This document shows positions 15,418 through 23,956 of a stretch of DNA of 64,000 nt, one piece after another. The position numbers and the translations under genes were made by a program. This DNA comes from JBFWWP01 sp050246115 (GTDB lineage: Bacteria > Planctomycetota > UBA8108 > UBA1146 > JAJFFE01). Below the pieces are notes generated by a model. The model searched no databases, had not been told where the DNA came from, and saw only the letters and a list, made by a program, of their open reading frames with translations. Location: assembly GCA_050246115.1 (NCBI GenBank), contig JBFWWP010000002.1, forward strand, positions 62,001 through 126,000, given 5' to 3'. Positions within the stretch are counted from its first letter, which is position 1. Every line of letters starts with the position of its first letter.

Positions 15418-18075
15418 ATGTCGATACCGATACCGAATCTCGACGACCGCACCTGGAAGCAGCTGATGGTAGAGGCGCAGCGATTCATCTCGCAGCGCGC
15501 TCCGGGTTGGACCGATCGCTCGCCGAGCGACCCTGGCATCGTGTTGGTAGAGGTGTTTGCGTACATCACGGAGATCTTGATCTTCCGCCTCAACCGCTTG
15601 CCGGAGAAGGCGTACGTCCAATTCTTGCGCCTGATGGGTGTATCGATCGAGCCCCCGACAGCGGCCACCGTGTGCTTGGAGTTCACGCGCCAGAAGGCAG
15701 AAGGGGCCATTACGATTCCCGCCGGCACAGCCGTCACCGTGGCGCGCAAGACCGGCGGCGGCGAGCTGCCGGTGTTTCGCACGCTCGAAGACGTGGAAGT
15801 CGGCGCCGACCAGAAGCGGGTCGAGGTGTGGGCCATCCATGGTGAGCTGCGGACGGAGTCGATCGGCGTCGGGACCGGACGATCGGGCCAGTCGTTCACG
15901 GTGCAGCACGCGCCGATCGTGCGCGCGGTGGAGCGCGATGCCTGGAACCTCGTACTCGGCGTCGAGATTGCCCGAGAAGAGGAAGTGCCACCGGGTGACC
16001 TCGTCGATTTCGGACTCGGCACGGAGAAACGATATCAGGTGTGGCGCGAGGTCGAGAACTTCACGCGCACGGGCGGGCACGACCGCGTCTTCGTAGTGGA
16101 CCGCACCGAGGGCCGCATCACGTTCGCGCCAGCGTTGCAGATGCGCTCGGACGCCGGAGAACTCCGCGCGGAGATCGAATCGTTGGGCGCGGCTCCGGGC
16201 GCAGGTCGAGAGATTGTGATCTGCTATCGCTCGGGAGGGGGCTTGGAGGGCAACGTTGCCGAGGGAACGCTCACGGTCCTCAAGACGCGCATGGGCAACC
16301 TCCAGGTCACGAACCCGCTGCCGGCGCGCGGTGGGAACGGAGTCGAGAGCGTCGCGAACGCGCTGCAACGCGGGCCGCTCGAGCTGCGCAGTCCGAAGCG
16401 CGCGGTCACGGCTCGCGACTACGAGGAGATCGCGCTGCGGTCGGGAGCCGTCAACCGGGCGCGCGCTTTCACCAAGAGCGAGGTCTGGTCGTTCGCGCTG
16501 CCCGGCACGGTGGAGGTCCTGCTCGTACCGCAACTGTCGACCGATCACAGCGCTTCGGTTCCGGTGACCCTGGACCTACTGCAGCGCTTGCAGGAAGACC
16601 GAGAGCCCTTGCTGCGGGTTGCGGAGGAACTGAACGCTCGCCGCCCGATTGGCACCTCGTGCGAAGTCCGTTGGGCTCGCTACAAGGCGGTGCAGGTCAA
16701 GGCGCGGGTCGTGATCCAACGGGAAGCCGACCGCGGCAACATCCAAGAGAAGGTCGTCAAACGGCTCCATGAGGCGATCAGCCCGCTTCGCAGGTCGACG
16801 GCCGCGCCGGGCGGGGAGTTCGGACGCACCCTGCACGTCTCGAACATCTACGACATTTGCCTATCGGAACCGGGCGTGACTTTCGTAGATCGAGTGGCGT
16901 TGCGGGTCGACGAGGCTCCGGAAGAGCGCGTGCCCGTGGTGGTGACCGACTCGTTCCAACGCAACACTTGGTACACCACCAGCGGGGCGCGACTGTTCCG
17001 GACCGGTAACGATGGACACGGCTGGGAGCTGATCGCGACGTTTCCGCTGCGCGGGGAGACCGTCGGCGGCGAGGTTCAAGTAAAGGAGATCGCCAGTCAT
17101 CCGCTGATTCCTGGAAGAGTCGCGGTCGTCACCCGGGTCGAAGGGGACGAGTACCGACTGTACGTCTCGAACGACTGCGGAGAGAGTTGGTCGAACCTCT
17201 GGAACCCCGCTGCCGAGGTCCGTGGCATCGCCTGGGTCGGGGGGGAGGCAGAGCCCAGCATCCTGGTTGCCACGGATCAAGGACTCTACCGCGTGTCGGC
17301 ACGAACCCAGGCACCGAGCCCGACGCTCGTCACGATTCAAGGGCGTGAGGACATGCCCCTCTTGGCGATTGCGGTCTCAGCGCTGCCCGACGGCGGGTCG
17401 CGGGTCGCGGTTGCGGCCGCCCAAGCCAATCGCATCGAGGGCGGTGGCGGAGTGTTCGTGTCACGGCAGAACGGCGCGGCCAACACCTTCCAGCCGGTCG
17501 AGAAGTCCGAGAAGTTGGACATCGTCTCACTCGCCTTCCAACATGCTGGTGCCGTGAGTTGGCTTTGGGCCGGAACGCGCTCGGTCGGTAACTCCGCGGG
17601 TGACGGTTGCCTGCGATGGGAGCTCGGAGTCGAGGTGCTGACCAAGGGGATGCAAAACCTCGGCAAGGCCGAGGGTTGGGAGTTCGGCACCTGCTTCGGG
17701 CTGGTTTGTGGCCCCGGAGCGGTGTGGGCCGCCACCCTTCGTGGGGGCGTTGCGAGGATCGACACCCATCAACGGGAGCTGCGGTGGGTCGGGTCCCCGC
17801 GAGACTGCGGTTTGCCGCTCGAGGCGCGCAGTGGTCATCTGGCGGGGCTGGACGCTGTCGCCTACCGGGCCGCCGGTGCCGCCGGCGATGCGGGCGCGAC
17901 CGTACTTGCCTGCGGGGCCCAAGGGGTCTATCACAGTTTCGACGGCGGGCAGACCTTCGAGGCCTGTTCGCGGAGAGACTTCGTCGAGCGGGTCACGTTG
18001 CCTTCGACGTGGCTTGCGTGCTCCGGAGCTCACGAGATCGAAGTGGTGAACGAAGACGAACTCGGGGGGGCCTGA
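15418..18075 (+). CDS. Baseplate J/gp6-like protein fused to a C-terminal Asp-box propeller-like domain (Pvc11-like)
   Basis: An 885-residue protein. Residues 1 to about 500 are a baseplate J/gp47 protein: IPNLDDRTWKQLMVEAQRFI, WTDRSPSDPGIVLVEVFAYI, AVTARDYEEIALRSGAVNRA and the end LSEPGVTFVDRVALRVD. These form the wedge ring around the spike. Residues about 505 to 880 are a separate beta-rich part with repeated phrases of the sialidase/BNR type: FRTGNDGHGWELIATFP, YVSNDCGESWSNLW near 582 and YHSFDGGQTFEAC near 838, alternating with LVATDQGLYRV-like strands. This looks like a propeller that would sit on the outside of the baseplate. The family is normally shorter, so the fusion is unusual. 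Confidence 0.85.
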   Translation: MSIPIPNLDDRTWKQLMVEAQRFISQRAPGWTDRSPSDPGIVLVEVFAYITEILIFRLNRLPEKAYVQFLRLMGVSIEPPTAATVCLEFTRQKAEGAITIPAGTAVTVARKTGGGELPVFRTLEDVEVGADQKRVEVWAIHGELRTESIGVGTGRSGQSFTVQHAPIVRAVERDAWNLVLGVEIAREEEVPPGDLVDFGLGTEKRYQVWREVENFTRTGGHDRVFVVDRTEGRITFAPALQMRSDAGELRAEIESLGAAPGAGREIVICYRSGGGLEGNVAEGTLTVLKTRMGNLQVTNPLPARGGNGVESVANALQRGPLELRSPKRAVTARDYEEIALRSGAVNRARAFTKSEVWSFALPGTVEVLLVPQLSTDHSASVPVTLDLLQRLQEDREPLLRVAEELNARRPIGTSCEVRWARYKAVQVKARVVIQREADRGNIQEKVVKRLHEAISPLRRSTAAPGGEFGRTLHVSNIYDICLSEPGVTFVDRVALRVDEAPEERVPVVVTDSFQRNTWYTTSGARLFRTGNDGHGWELIATFPLRGETVGGEVQVKEIASHPLIPGRVAVVTRVEGDEYRLYVSNDCGESWSNLWNPAAEVRGIAWVGGEAEPSILVATDQGLYRVSARTQAPSPTLVTIQGREDMPLLAIAVSALPDGGSRVAVAAAQANRIEGGGGVFVSRQNGAANTFQPVEKSEKLDIVSLAFQHAGAVSWLWAGTRSVGNSAGDGCLRWELGVEVLTKGMQNLGKAEGWEFGTCFGLVCGPGAVWAATLRGGVARIDTHQRELRWVGSPRDCGLPLEARSGHLAGLDAVAYRAAGAAGDAGATVLACGAQGVYHSFDGGQTFEACSRRDFVERVTLPSTWLACSGAHEIEVVNEDELGGA

Positions 18076-18137
18076 TTCGGTCCGGTCGGGCCGAGTCGAT
18101 CGGGCGGAGAGCCCGTTCCTCACGGAGGGTGTAGAGG

Positions 18138-18671
18138 ATGAACCGCGAGCAGATTGCACGACTCCTTCCCGAGGTGTTTCAACGAAGCCTGGGAGCGGTC
18201 AATCCACTCGGCGAGATGTTGGACGCCATGGCGGCGCTGGTCACTCCGGTCGAGGAACGGCTCGAGACGATCGAGACCATTTTCGATCCCTATCGGACGC
18301 CGGACCCGTTCGTGCGGATGCTCGCGAGTTGGGTCGACCTCGAGGCGCTGTGGGGAGGGGCGGAGGGCGCGGGGCCGGTGGGCATCGCGAACCTCACGGG
18401 ACGGTTGCGGGAGTTGGTGGCTGCGGCCTCCGAACTCGCGAAGCTCCGCGGGACCTGGGCGGGCTTGGAGCTGTTCTTGGAGACCGCCACGGCATGTGAC
18501 GGCTTCGAGATCCAAGAGAATTCACCGGGGGAAGACGGTAAGCCGCGCCCCTTTCACTTCGTGGTCTTCGCGCCGGGCGCGGCGAGGCCTTTTGAGCGTT
18601 TGGTACGTAGGATCATTGAGCTCGAGAAACCCGCGTACGCGACCTTCGGTGGGACGACTTATCGCGACTGA
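18138..18671 (+). CDS. Phage tail protein I-like baseplate protein (Pvc12-like)
   Basis: A 177-residue protein of the tail protein I/gpI-like type. MNREQIARLLPEVFQRSLGA with LVTPVEERLETIETIFDPYR and TPDPFVRMLASWVDLE matches the N-terminal part common to these proteins, and LRELVAAASELAKLRGTWAG with the later PFERLVRRIIELEKPAYATF completes it. With the J protein it builds the outer wedge. In Pvc/Afp clusters the homologue is much larger; this one is close to the compact phage form. GGAGGGTGTAGAGG precedes the ATG. Confidence 0.85.
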   Translation: MNREQIARLLPEVFQRSLGAVNPLGEMLDAMAALVTPVEERLETIETIFDPYRTPDPFVRMLASWVDLEALWGGAEGAGPVGIANLTGRLRELVAAASELAKLRGTWAGLELFLETATACDGFEIQENSPGEDGKPRPFHFVVFAPGAARPFERLVRRIIELEKPAYATFGGTTYRD

Positions 18672-18700
18672 CACGCACGCGCGGTGCGAGGAGGGGAATC

Positions 18701-20329
18701 GTGAGCTACTTCGAAGTCAAGATCGAACGTGACCGCATGGAGATCAAGAAGGGCGGGACTGCCCTGCTGCCGGTATCGATCACCAACATTGGAACCGAGC
18801 CTTACGACACCAAGGTCCGTGTCGAGGGACAGCGGGCCGGAAGCGCGTCGTGGTACACGGTGCTCGACCGCGACCACAAGCCGGTCGAGATGAAAACCCT
18901 GCAGCCGAAGGACAACGTTACATACTACCTGCAGGCGCAGATTCCGGCGACCGTGCAGGATCCCAACGATACGCTCGAGGTCATTGCCTACGACGTCGAG
19001 AACTCGGGTTCGGTTTGGAGCGCGAGCGGCAAGCTCGAGATCGTGTTCAAGGAGGTTGGCCCCGACCCCGTGCCGTGGTGGATCTGGGTGATCGTCGCTG
19101 GTGTTGGTTTGGGCCTGGTAGGAGTGATTCTGTGGCTGCTGCTGTCCGGTGATGAATTCGTCGCCGACTTCGAGGTCAGCGCTGCCGTTGGGCCTGCTCC
19201 TTTGGTCGTGCAGTTCACGGACAAGTCGCAGCCGCGAGATCCGGCACCTGAGAGCTGGAAGTGGACTTTCGGAGATGGCAGTGAGGTGTCGACCGAGCAG
19301 AATCCCTCCCACACTTTCACGAGCCCAGCAAAGTGGGTCGTTACGTTGGAGGTGCGCTGGCCTTCCGGGGGCAGTGATCAGTTCGAGGGTGCGATCGTTC
19401 AACGGGAGGTCGTCGTCACGCAGCCACCGGGCGCCGAGTTCACAGCGCTCCCGGACAAAGGACGCTCACCGCTCGAGGTTCGTTTCTCGGACGTTTCGTC
19501 GGGTACCATCGGGCGCTGGGAGTGGGACTTCGGGGACGGCAGCGCGAAGTCGACCGAGCAGAATCCGACGCACACGTTCACCAATCCGACCGCGCAAGAC
19601 CAAGTGCGCACGGTCACCCTGAAGGTCACCGACACGCAAGGAGCGACCGCGACGACGACCGGCACGGTAACGGTCGGACCGGAGTCGGAGGTACGTCTCG
19701 CGATGGTCGAGGGCGACGCAGAAGTCAGCGCCGCACGGGGTTATGCGCCGTTCACGGTGCAGTTCAAGAACAAGTCGACCAACACACCGGCAGTCCTGTG
19801 GGACTTCGGGGACCAGAGTACCACGACCGACGCCGACCCGACGCACAAGTACGAGTCACCCGGTTCGTACACGGTGACACTGTCGAGCCCGGCCTCGGGC
19901 GCGAAGGACACTGGCCAGGTGCACGTGTACACCCAGCCCGAGATCACCATGACCGTGAGTGCGACCGAGATCATGCGAGAGGACGAGGTGACCTTCGACC
20001 TCAACGGGACCGGCGATTTCGAGTCGAGCGGTGCCCTCTTGAAGTTTGGCGACGGTGCCGAGCAAGAGGTTTCGATTGCGAGGCCGCGACCCATCGGGCG
20101 GGTGCGGGAGGGGATCGAGATGGTGCCGGTGCACACGATCCGGAAACTCATCAAGCACAAGTACAACTCGTCGGGAACTTGGGACGCGACGTTGATCGCC
20201 CGGGGCAAGGCCGGAAACGAGATCGTTCGTACGGTCGCGATCACGGTGAAACCGAAACCCGGCGATCGGAACATACGGATCATGAGACCCGTTCATGAGC
20301 TACAGCCCGTGCGATTCTCAGGCAACTGA
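18701..20329 (+). CDS. Transmembrane protein with PKD domains, candidate CIS membrane anchor
   Basis: A 542-residue protein beginning at GTG with GAGGGGAATC before it. Residues 1 to 120 form an Ig-like beta domain without signal peptide (YFEVKIERDRMEIKKGGTAL, VSITNIGTEPYDTKVRVEGQ). One transmembrane helix follows (about 124 to 150, WWIWVIVAGVGLGLVGVILW). Then come three PKD-type domains marked by WKWTFGDGSEVSTEQNPSHT, WEWDFGDGSAKSTEQNPTHT and LWDFGDQSTTTDADPTHKY, and a degenerate fourth. Acidic residues follow the helix and a Lys precedes it, so an inside N-terminus is likely. Being directly downstream of baseplate genes, it could hold the particle at the membrane with PKD domains outside. 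That role is inference. Confidence 0.75.
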   Translation: MSYFEVKIERDRMEIKKGGTALLPVSITNIGTEPYDTKVRVEGQRAGSASWYTVLDRDHKPVEMKTLQPKDNVTYYLQAQIPATVQDPNDTLEVIAYDVENSGSVWSASGKLEIVFKEVGPDPVPWWIWVIVAGVGLGLVGVILWLLLSGDEFVADFEVSAAVGPAPLVVQFTDKSQPRDPAPESWKWTFGDGSEVSTEQNPSHTFTSPAKWVVTLEVRWPSGGSDQFEGAIVQREVVVTQPPGAEFTALPDKGRSPLEVRFSDVSSGTIGRWEWDFGDGSAKSTEQNPTHTFTNPTAQDQVRTVTLKVTDTQGATATTTGTVTVGPESEVRLAMVEGDAEVSAARGYAPFTVQFKNKSTNTPAVLWDFGDQSTTTDADPTHKYESPGSYTVTLSSPASGAKDTGQVHVYTQPEITMTVSATEIMREDEVTFDLNGTGDFESSGALLKFGDGAEQEVSIARPRPIGRVREGIEMVPVHTIRKLIKHKYNSSGTWDATLIARGKAGNEIVRTVAITVKPKPGDRNIRIMRPVHELQPVRFSGN

Positions 20330-20331
20330 GC

Positions 20332-20841
20332 GTGAACACGAAGCTGTTCTTCGTACTCGTCGGACTCCTCGTGCTCCTCTATGGGATCGGCGTGACCGTC
20401 GGCGTGGGTCAGAAGGGCGGTTCGGACGATGTGCCGCATTGGCTGACCGACCCACTCGGTGGGCTACTCGCTCCCTTTGGTGCGGAGTTGCCGATCGAGA
20501 GCCTCGACCTCCGAGGCGATTCGCGGCTGCGAATCGATGGGGCGGCGCGGACCCTTCACCTCGAAGCGAGTTCCTCGAGTACGGAAGAGTTCCAGATCAG
20601 CGTCAATCCTGCGCCCGGAGAGACGGTGCGCACGGCTCGCTTGGAACTCTTGCCGACGACGATCGCGTACGACGTCTACTTTCGTGACGCCCTCGACGAG
20701 GAGAGCGAGAAGGAGTGGAAACGAATCATGGCCGGGCCCGGCGATCACCGCAAGTTGGACCTCGCGGTCCGGGAGCGGGGTGGGTTGCTCGAGATCAAGC
20801 GGTTGTCGAAGGATGCCGGCATGATCCGGCTGATCGATTGA
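20332..20841 (+). CDS. Single-pass membrane protein of the CIS cluster, function unknown
   Basis: A 169-residue protein starting with GTG two bases after the PKD gene. The N-terminal segment (KLFFVLVGLLVLLYGIGVTV, residues 4 to 25) is an uncleaved anchor or signal peptide; no signal peptidase site is clear. The rest is soluble with alternating beta pattern (LRIDGAARTLHLEASSSSTE, TIAYDVYFRDALDEES). I do not recognise a family. Tight linkage on both sides suggests a common function with the neighbouring membrane proteins. Confidence 0.7.
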   Translation: MNTKLFFVLVGLLVLLYGIGVTVGVGQKGGSDDVPHWLTDPLGGLLAPFGAELPIESLDLRGDSRLRIDGAARTLHLEASSSSTEEFQISVNPAPGETVRTARLELLPTTIAYDVYFRDALDEESEKEWKRIMAGPGDHRKLDLAVRERGGLLEIKRLSKDAGMIRLID

Positions 20842-20893
20842 CCTGGAGTCGCCAAGGCCGGCCGCCCGTTCACCGATATGGCTGGGGGGGACA

Positions 20894-21577
20894 ATGACAA
20901 CTGCGGTGGACAAGCTGCGGAAGCCGTTCTTCTGGATCGCGCTCGTCTGCATGCTGTTGGCACTGCTGGTGGACGTGGGGGCGCGCCTGTTGATCACGGG
21001 CGAGACCGAGAAGAGCGAGGTGCAAGGGCTCGGAATCCCGTACATGGCCCTGGTCGACGGCCTGCTGCTCTACGTGATCCTCATTAGCGGACTCAGCTTG
21101 ATCATTCCCAGTGGGATCCAGGGGCGAGTCCAAGGGTGCGTGACTCTGGTGATCTCGATCTTGGTGGTGTTGGGCGGCATCGTCATGATCATCGCGGCGT
21201 TCGTGTTGCTGCTGCTGATGGTGACTTTGGTGTTGGCCGCACCGTTCGGGACCATAGCCTATCTCGCTGCGTTCTCGGACTTCCCGCGCGGCGCCGCCGC
21301 CGCGACGCTCAGCGTGAATCTCTTCTGGAAACTCCTGTTCGTCATTTTCTTGGTGCTCGCGCAACAGCGGTTCTTAGCCAACAAGAGCCTCGTGCTGTTG
21401 ATCCTCACGGCGATTGTCGCGAACGTGCTCATTGGCTTCTTGCATGGTTTCGTGCCGGGCCCATTCGTGAGCATCGCGGACTGCCTCGCGGCTCTTATTG
21501 TCGCGATCATCGGGGTGATCTGGGCAATTCTGTTTTTCTTGTTCTCGATCCCGGCGGTGGTCAAGTCGGTGGCGTAG
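20894..21577 (+). CDS. Polytopic membrane protein ending the CIS cluster, function unknown
   Basis: A 227-residue hydrophobic protein with about six transmembrane segments (for example FFWIALVCMLLALLVDVGA, ALVDGLLLYVILISGLSLI, VTLVISILVVLGGIVMIIAA, FWKLLFVIFLVLAQQRF, SLVLLILTAIVANVLIGFL and a C-terminal IVAIIGVIWAILFFLFSIP). GGGGGGGACA stands before the ATG at 20894. I do not recognise the family. It is the third membrane protein in a row after the baseplate genes; the operon seems to end here, since a tandem repeat and a convergent gene follow. Confidence 0.72.
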   Translation: MTTAVDKLRKPFFWIALVCMLLALLVDVGARLLITGETEKSEVQGLGIPYMALVDGLLLYVILISGLSLIIPSGIQGRVQGCVTLVISILVVLGGIVMIIAAFVLLLLMVTLVLAAPFGTIAYLAAFSDFPRGAAAATLSVNLFWKLLFVIFLVLAQQRFLANKSLVLLILTAIVANVLIGFLHGFVPGPFVSIADCLAALIVAIIGVIWAILFFLFSIPAVVKSVA

Positions 21578-21600
21578 AGGGAGGTCGCCGCAGCGGTGCG

Positions 21601-21680
21601 GCCGGGTCCCAGGCGTGCCGGGTCCCAGGCGCGCCGGGTCCCAGACGTGCCGGGTCCCAGACGTGCCGGGTCCCAGACGC
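21601..21680. repeat. Five tandem 16-base repeats
   Basis: The unit GCCGGGTCCCAGRCGY occurs five times in succession (starting at 21601, 21617, 21633, 21649 and 21665), with a decayed sixth unit after it. It lies just after the last CIS cluster gene. Differences are limited to two positions of the unit, which suggests recent expansion. Confidence 0.85.
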
Positions 21681-21929
21681 GCCGAGTCTTCAGCCGTTTG
21701 GTCCTGCGCTCGCTGCGACGGCACTCGGCCAAACGGGGAGCCGGTGGCGAGGCGGCCTTGCCGTCACGTCGACGGCGTCGGCGAAGCAACGGGGGGATCG
21801 AGCGCTTCGCGCACTCGCCTCTCGGTGCAAGACGCGGTTTGCCTCGGACCCCATGGGCCTGGGGTGAAGGCATGGCTCGGCAGGGGCGGGCGCTGAGCGC
21901 GCGATCGACGAACCGACGCCAAAGCAAAG

Positions 21930-21964
21930 AGAGCCGCGACGGGCGGCATGCCCATCGCGGCTCT
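21930..21964 (-). terminator. Hairpin terminator of the minus-strand lipoprotein gene
   Basis: AGAGCCGCGA (21930-21939) pairs perfectly with TCGCGGCTCT (21955-21964) around a 15-base loop. Read on the minus strand it follows the stop of the lipoprotein gene by about 33 bases and is followed by CTTTGCTTTGG, a moderate T-rich tail. Confidence 0.6.
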
Positions 21965-21997
21965 ACGTTCCATCCCGGGGGGTGGACTTGGAGAGTT

Positions 21998-22600
21998 CTA
22001 CTGAACTTCGGCGGCCGGGAACTCAGGCCAGTCCGGAAGCACGTCGTGGTACACCGGGTTGCGGCCAGCCTCGCGGTGGTGGGTGTCATCCCGAGCGAAG
22101 TCAATGCAAATCAACCCGGCAAGGAGATCCCCAATCTGCATGGGATCGATGTGCGCGCCGAGGCCGAGGAACAAGAGCGGCACGCGGAAACCGACTTCGA
22201 ACGTTCCGCGGTCGTAGGTCTTCTCGGAGTCCCACGTCGAGTCCGCGTACGCATCATTCTCCGCGAGGTAACGGTAGGAACCGTTGGCGGCCTTCACGAA
22301 GCGGTCGGAGTGGGTGTAGTAGCCGTTCCCGAGCCCCATCCCAAAACCCATTTCTTCGCGGTTCTCTTCGTAGTACGCGAAGCGTCGGCCGTGCCAGCTG
22401 AGCACGTCACCCGTAGAGTTGCCGGCTCCGATCTGAAAAGCCTTCGTAAAGCGTACGTTCGCGAGGCTCTGCGGGCCGACAGCGAGGTCGACGCCGGCGA
22501 CGTCCAAGAGGTCGTTTCCACGATCCTTCAGGTAGACGCAGCCGGGCACGGTAGCGAGAACGAAGAATGCGAGGCCCAGCATCCGGGTGGCTCCAAGCAT
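21998..22600 (-). CDS. Lipoprotein of unknown function
   Basis: A 200-residue protein with a lipoprotein signal peptide (MLGLAFFVLATVPGCVYLKD, lipobox VPGC). The mature part contains DRGNDLLDVAGVDLAVGPQS, a Tyr-rich middle (RRFAYYEENREEMGFGMGLG) and a hydrophobic stretch near the end (FRVPLLFLGLGAHIDPMQIG). Similar small lipoproteins with the KDRGNDLLD phrase occur in Planctomycetota by my recollection, without known function. I chose the ATG at 22600, which has AAAAGGAAC before it; an ATG six codons later is possible. A second lipoprotein gene lies upstream on the same strand. Confidence 0.75.
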   Translation of the reverse strand: MLGATRMLGLAFFVLATVPGCVYLKDRGNDLLDVAGVDLAVGPQSLANVRFTKAFQIGAGNSTGDVLSWHGRRFAYYEENREEMGFGMGLGNGYYTHSDRFVKAANGSYRYLAENDAYADSTWDSEKTYDRGTFEVGFRVPLLFLGLGAHIDPMQIGDLLAGLICIDFARDDTHHREAGRNPVYHDVLPDWPEFPAAEVQ

Positions 22601-22732
22601 TGCGTGTTCCTTTTCTGATACGTGGCCCGTGAGTCCGAGGGCCGGTGGTTCATCAGGAGGTTCGCGGGCCGATCCCGATCGATTCGGGATCGCCCAACGT
22701 GCGCACAACTTCGACGCGGATCGAAACGAGGG

Positions 22733-22966
22733 CTAGTACTCCTCGACCGGGTAGTAGTCGAGGTCGAAGAAAATGCGGTCGAAGTCGGCTTTGGCGTCGC
22801 GGAAGTCAGAGGCGATCTTGGTCCAGAATCGCTTCTGGTACGCCCACTCCTCGGCACGGCTGTTGGCCGTGTCGCCGGTGCGGACGAAACCGAAGCGGTT
22901 GGGGCTGACGCACCCGACCGTCGACAGAAGAAAACTGAGGGCGAGAACCCAAACTACTTTCCTCAT
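22733..22966 (-). CDS. Small lipoprotein of unknown function
   Basis: A 77-residue protein with a lipoprotein signal (MRKVVWVLALSFLLSTVGCV, lipobox TVGC). The mature part is charged and Tyr/Phe-rich (RAEEWAYQKRFWTKIASDF, ending in DLDYYPVEEY). GGAGG stands ten bases before the ATG at 22966, which decides this start over the long open extension upstream. About 130 bases separate it from the lipoprotein gene downstream, so the two could share a transcript. Confidence 0.75.
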   Translation of the reverse strand: MRKVVWVLALSFLLSTVGCVSPNRFGFVRTGDTANSRAEEWAYQKRFWTKIASDFRDAKADFDRIFFDLDYYPVEEY

Positions 22967-23374
22967 CGGGAAAATCCTCCCTGCCGTCACGGCTGGCGCC
23001 AAGGTCCGTCGGCGCCGTTGGTTGCGAGAGCACAGTCGAACATCAGCCAGCTCTAGGATCGACACGCAGCCGAGTCGGCGCGACCCCCTGCTCCGGGTTC
23101 GGGGAGCGCCTCCCGTCAGTGCCCGGTCCGCGGGCCCCCCGTCAACGGGGCGGGAAGGTACCACTCTCAATCGACTTATGTCAACTGCGACGCTGGCCAT
23201 CGACTGCCCAGCCAGCTTCCAGCCCGTCGCTTGGGAGTGCCTTTGCACCCCGGAAGGAAATCAGATCCCTGTCACCGCGGCGTCATCGCTCGGGTGGCCA
23301 CCTTGGCGTCACCGGGCTAGTCTTGCGAGGGGGAGGGGCGCCCCGGCAGGGGCGGTTTCGGAAGAGGATCGCTG
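22967..23374. other. Divergent intergenic region, nothing certain
   Basis: About 400 bases between the small lipoprotein gene (minus) and the cupin gene (plus). It must contain promoters in both directions, but I find no pair of elements good enough to name. No repeat from elsewhere in the window is present. Confidence 0.4.
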
Positions 23375-23956
23375 ATGAGGATCCGTTCGTGGCGCTGCCA
23401 CCCTGATTTTCCCGCGGCGGATGAGAGTTCGTACCGAGGCTGCTGGGAGTACGAGCTTCAGCCGGGCGAGACCACCGTTCCTCACCAGCACGAAGATGGT
23501 GACGAGATCAGCATCGCCCTGGAGGGGTGTGGTCAGATCACCGTGGGGGACACCACCCGCGAGATTCGCCCTGGCGAGGTCGTGTTCATTCCTGCGCGGA
23601 CCAACCACTCGATGCGTAACGACTCGATGCGCCCGATTCGAGGACTGACCATCGAAACTCGGGTGAAGCTCCTCGCCAGTGTCCCGGAAGGCGAATCCGC
23701 GGTTTCTGTGCGGGACATGGAGCACGTGATCGAGGAGATCCCGGAGGACCTCGATGAGTCGGAGGCGTTGCAGCTCATCATTCGCCTATTCGACTTGGCA
23801 GGCCGGCTGAGCGAACAGATCGAGTTCGCGGTTGGGCTCGAGAGTTCGACCGGACTCGAGGCGCTGAAGAACCTCGAGAAGCGCGTCATGGGCGCGGTCG
23901 TGCTGATCAGTCAGAACTACGAAAACGGTCCCTCCTTCCAACACCCGCGGTTCTGA
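23375..23956 (+). CDS. Cupin-domain protein
   Basis: A 193-residue protein. Residues 25 to 90 form a cupin barrel with metal-binding pattern: TVPHQHEDGDEISIALEG gives the His-x-His and Glu ligands and FIPARTNHSMRN the last His. AAGAGGATC precedes the ATG. The C-terminal half is alpha-helical and acidic (VIEEIPEDLDESEALQLIIR, LSEQIEFAVGLESSTGLEAL), which is not part of a standard cupin and may mediate dimerisation. It could be a sensor or an enzyme; there is no DNA-binding domain. It is apparently monocistronic. Confidence 0.78.
   Translation: MRIRSWRCHPDFPAADESSYRGCWEYELQPGETTVPHQHEDGDEISIALEGCGQITVGDTTREIRPGEVVFIPARTNHSMRNDSMRPIRGLTIETRVKLLASVPEGESAVSVRDMEHVIEEIPEDLDESEALQLIIRLFDLAGRLSEQIEFAVGLESSTGLEALKNLEKRVMGAVVLISQNYENGPSFQHPRF

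Larger units (their letters stand above)
21578..21997. other. Intergenic region with tandem repeat and terminator
   Basis: The region begins with five 16-base tandem units (21601-21680). At 21690-21733 GCCGTTTGG and CCAAACGG form a loose inverted pair. A strong hairpin at 21930-21964 serves the minus-strand gene. No gene is supported. Confidence 0.5.

Noticed and set aside
21690..21733. Inverted pair GCCGTTTGG/CCAAACGG, looked at as an integron attC site
   Set aside because: No core site GTTRRRY or integrase is nearby; the pairing is short and isolated.
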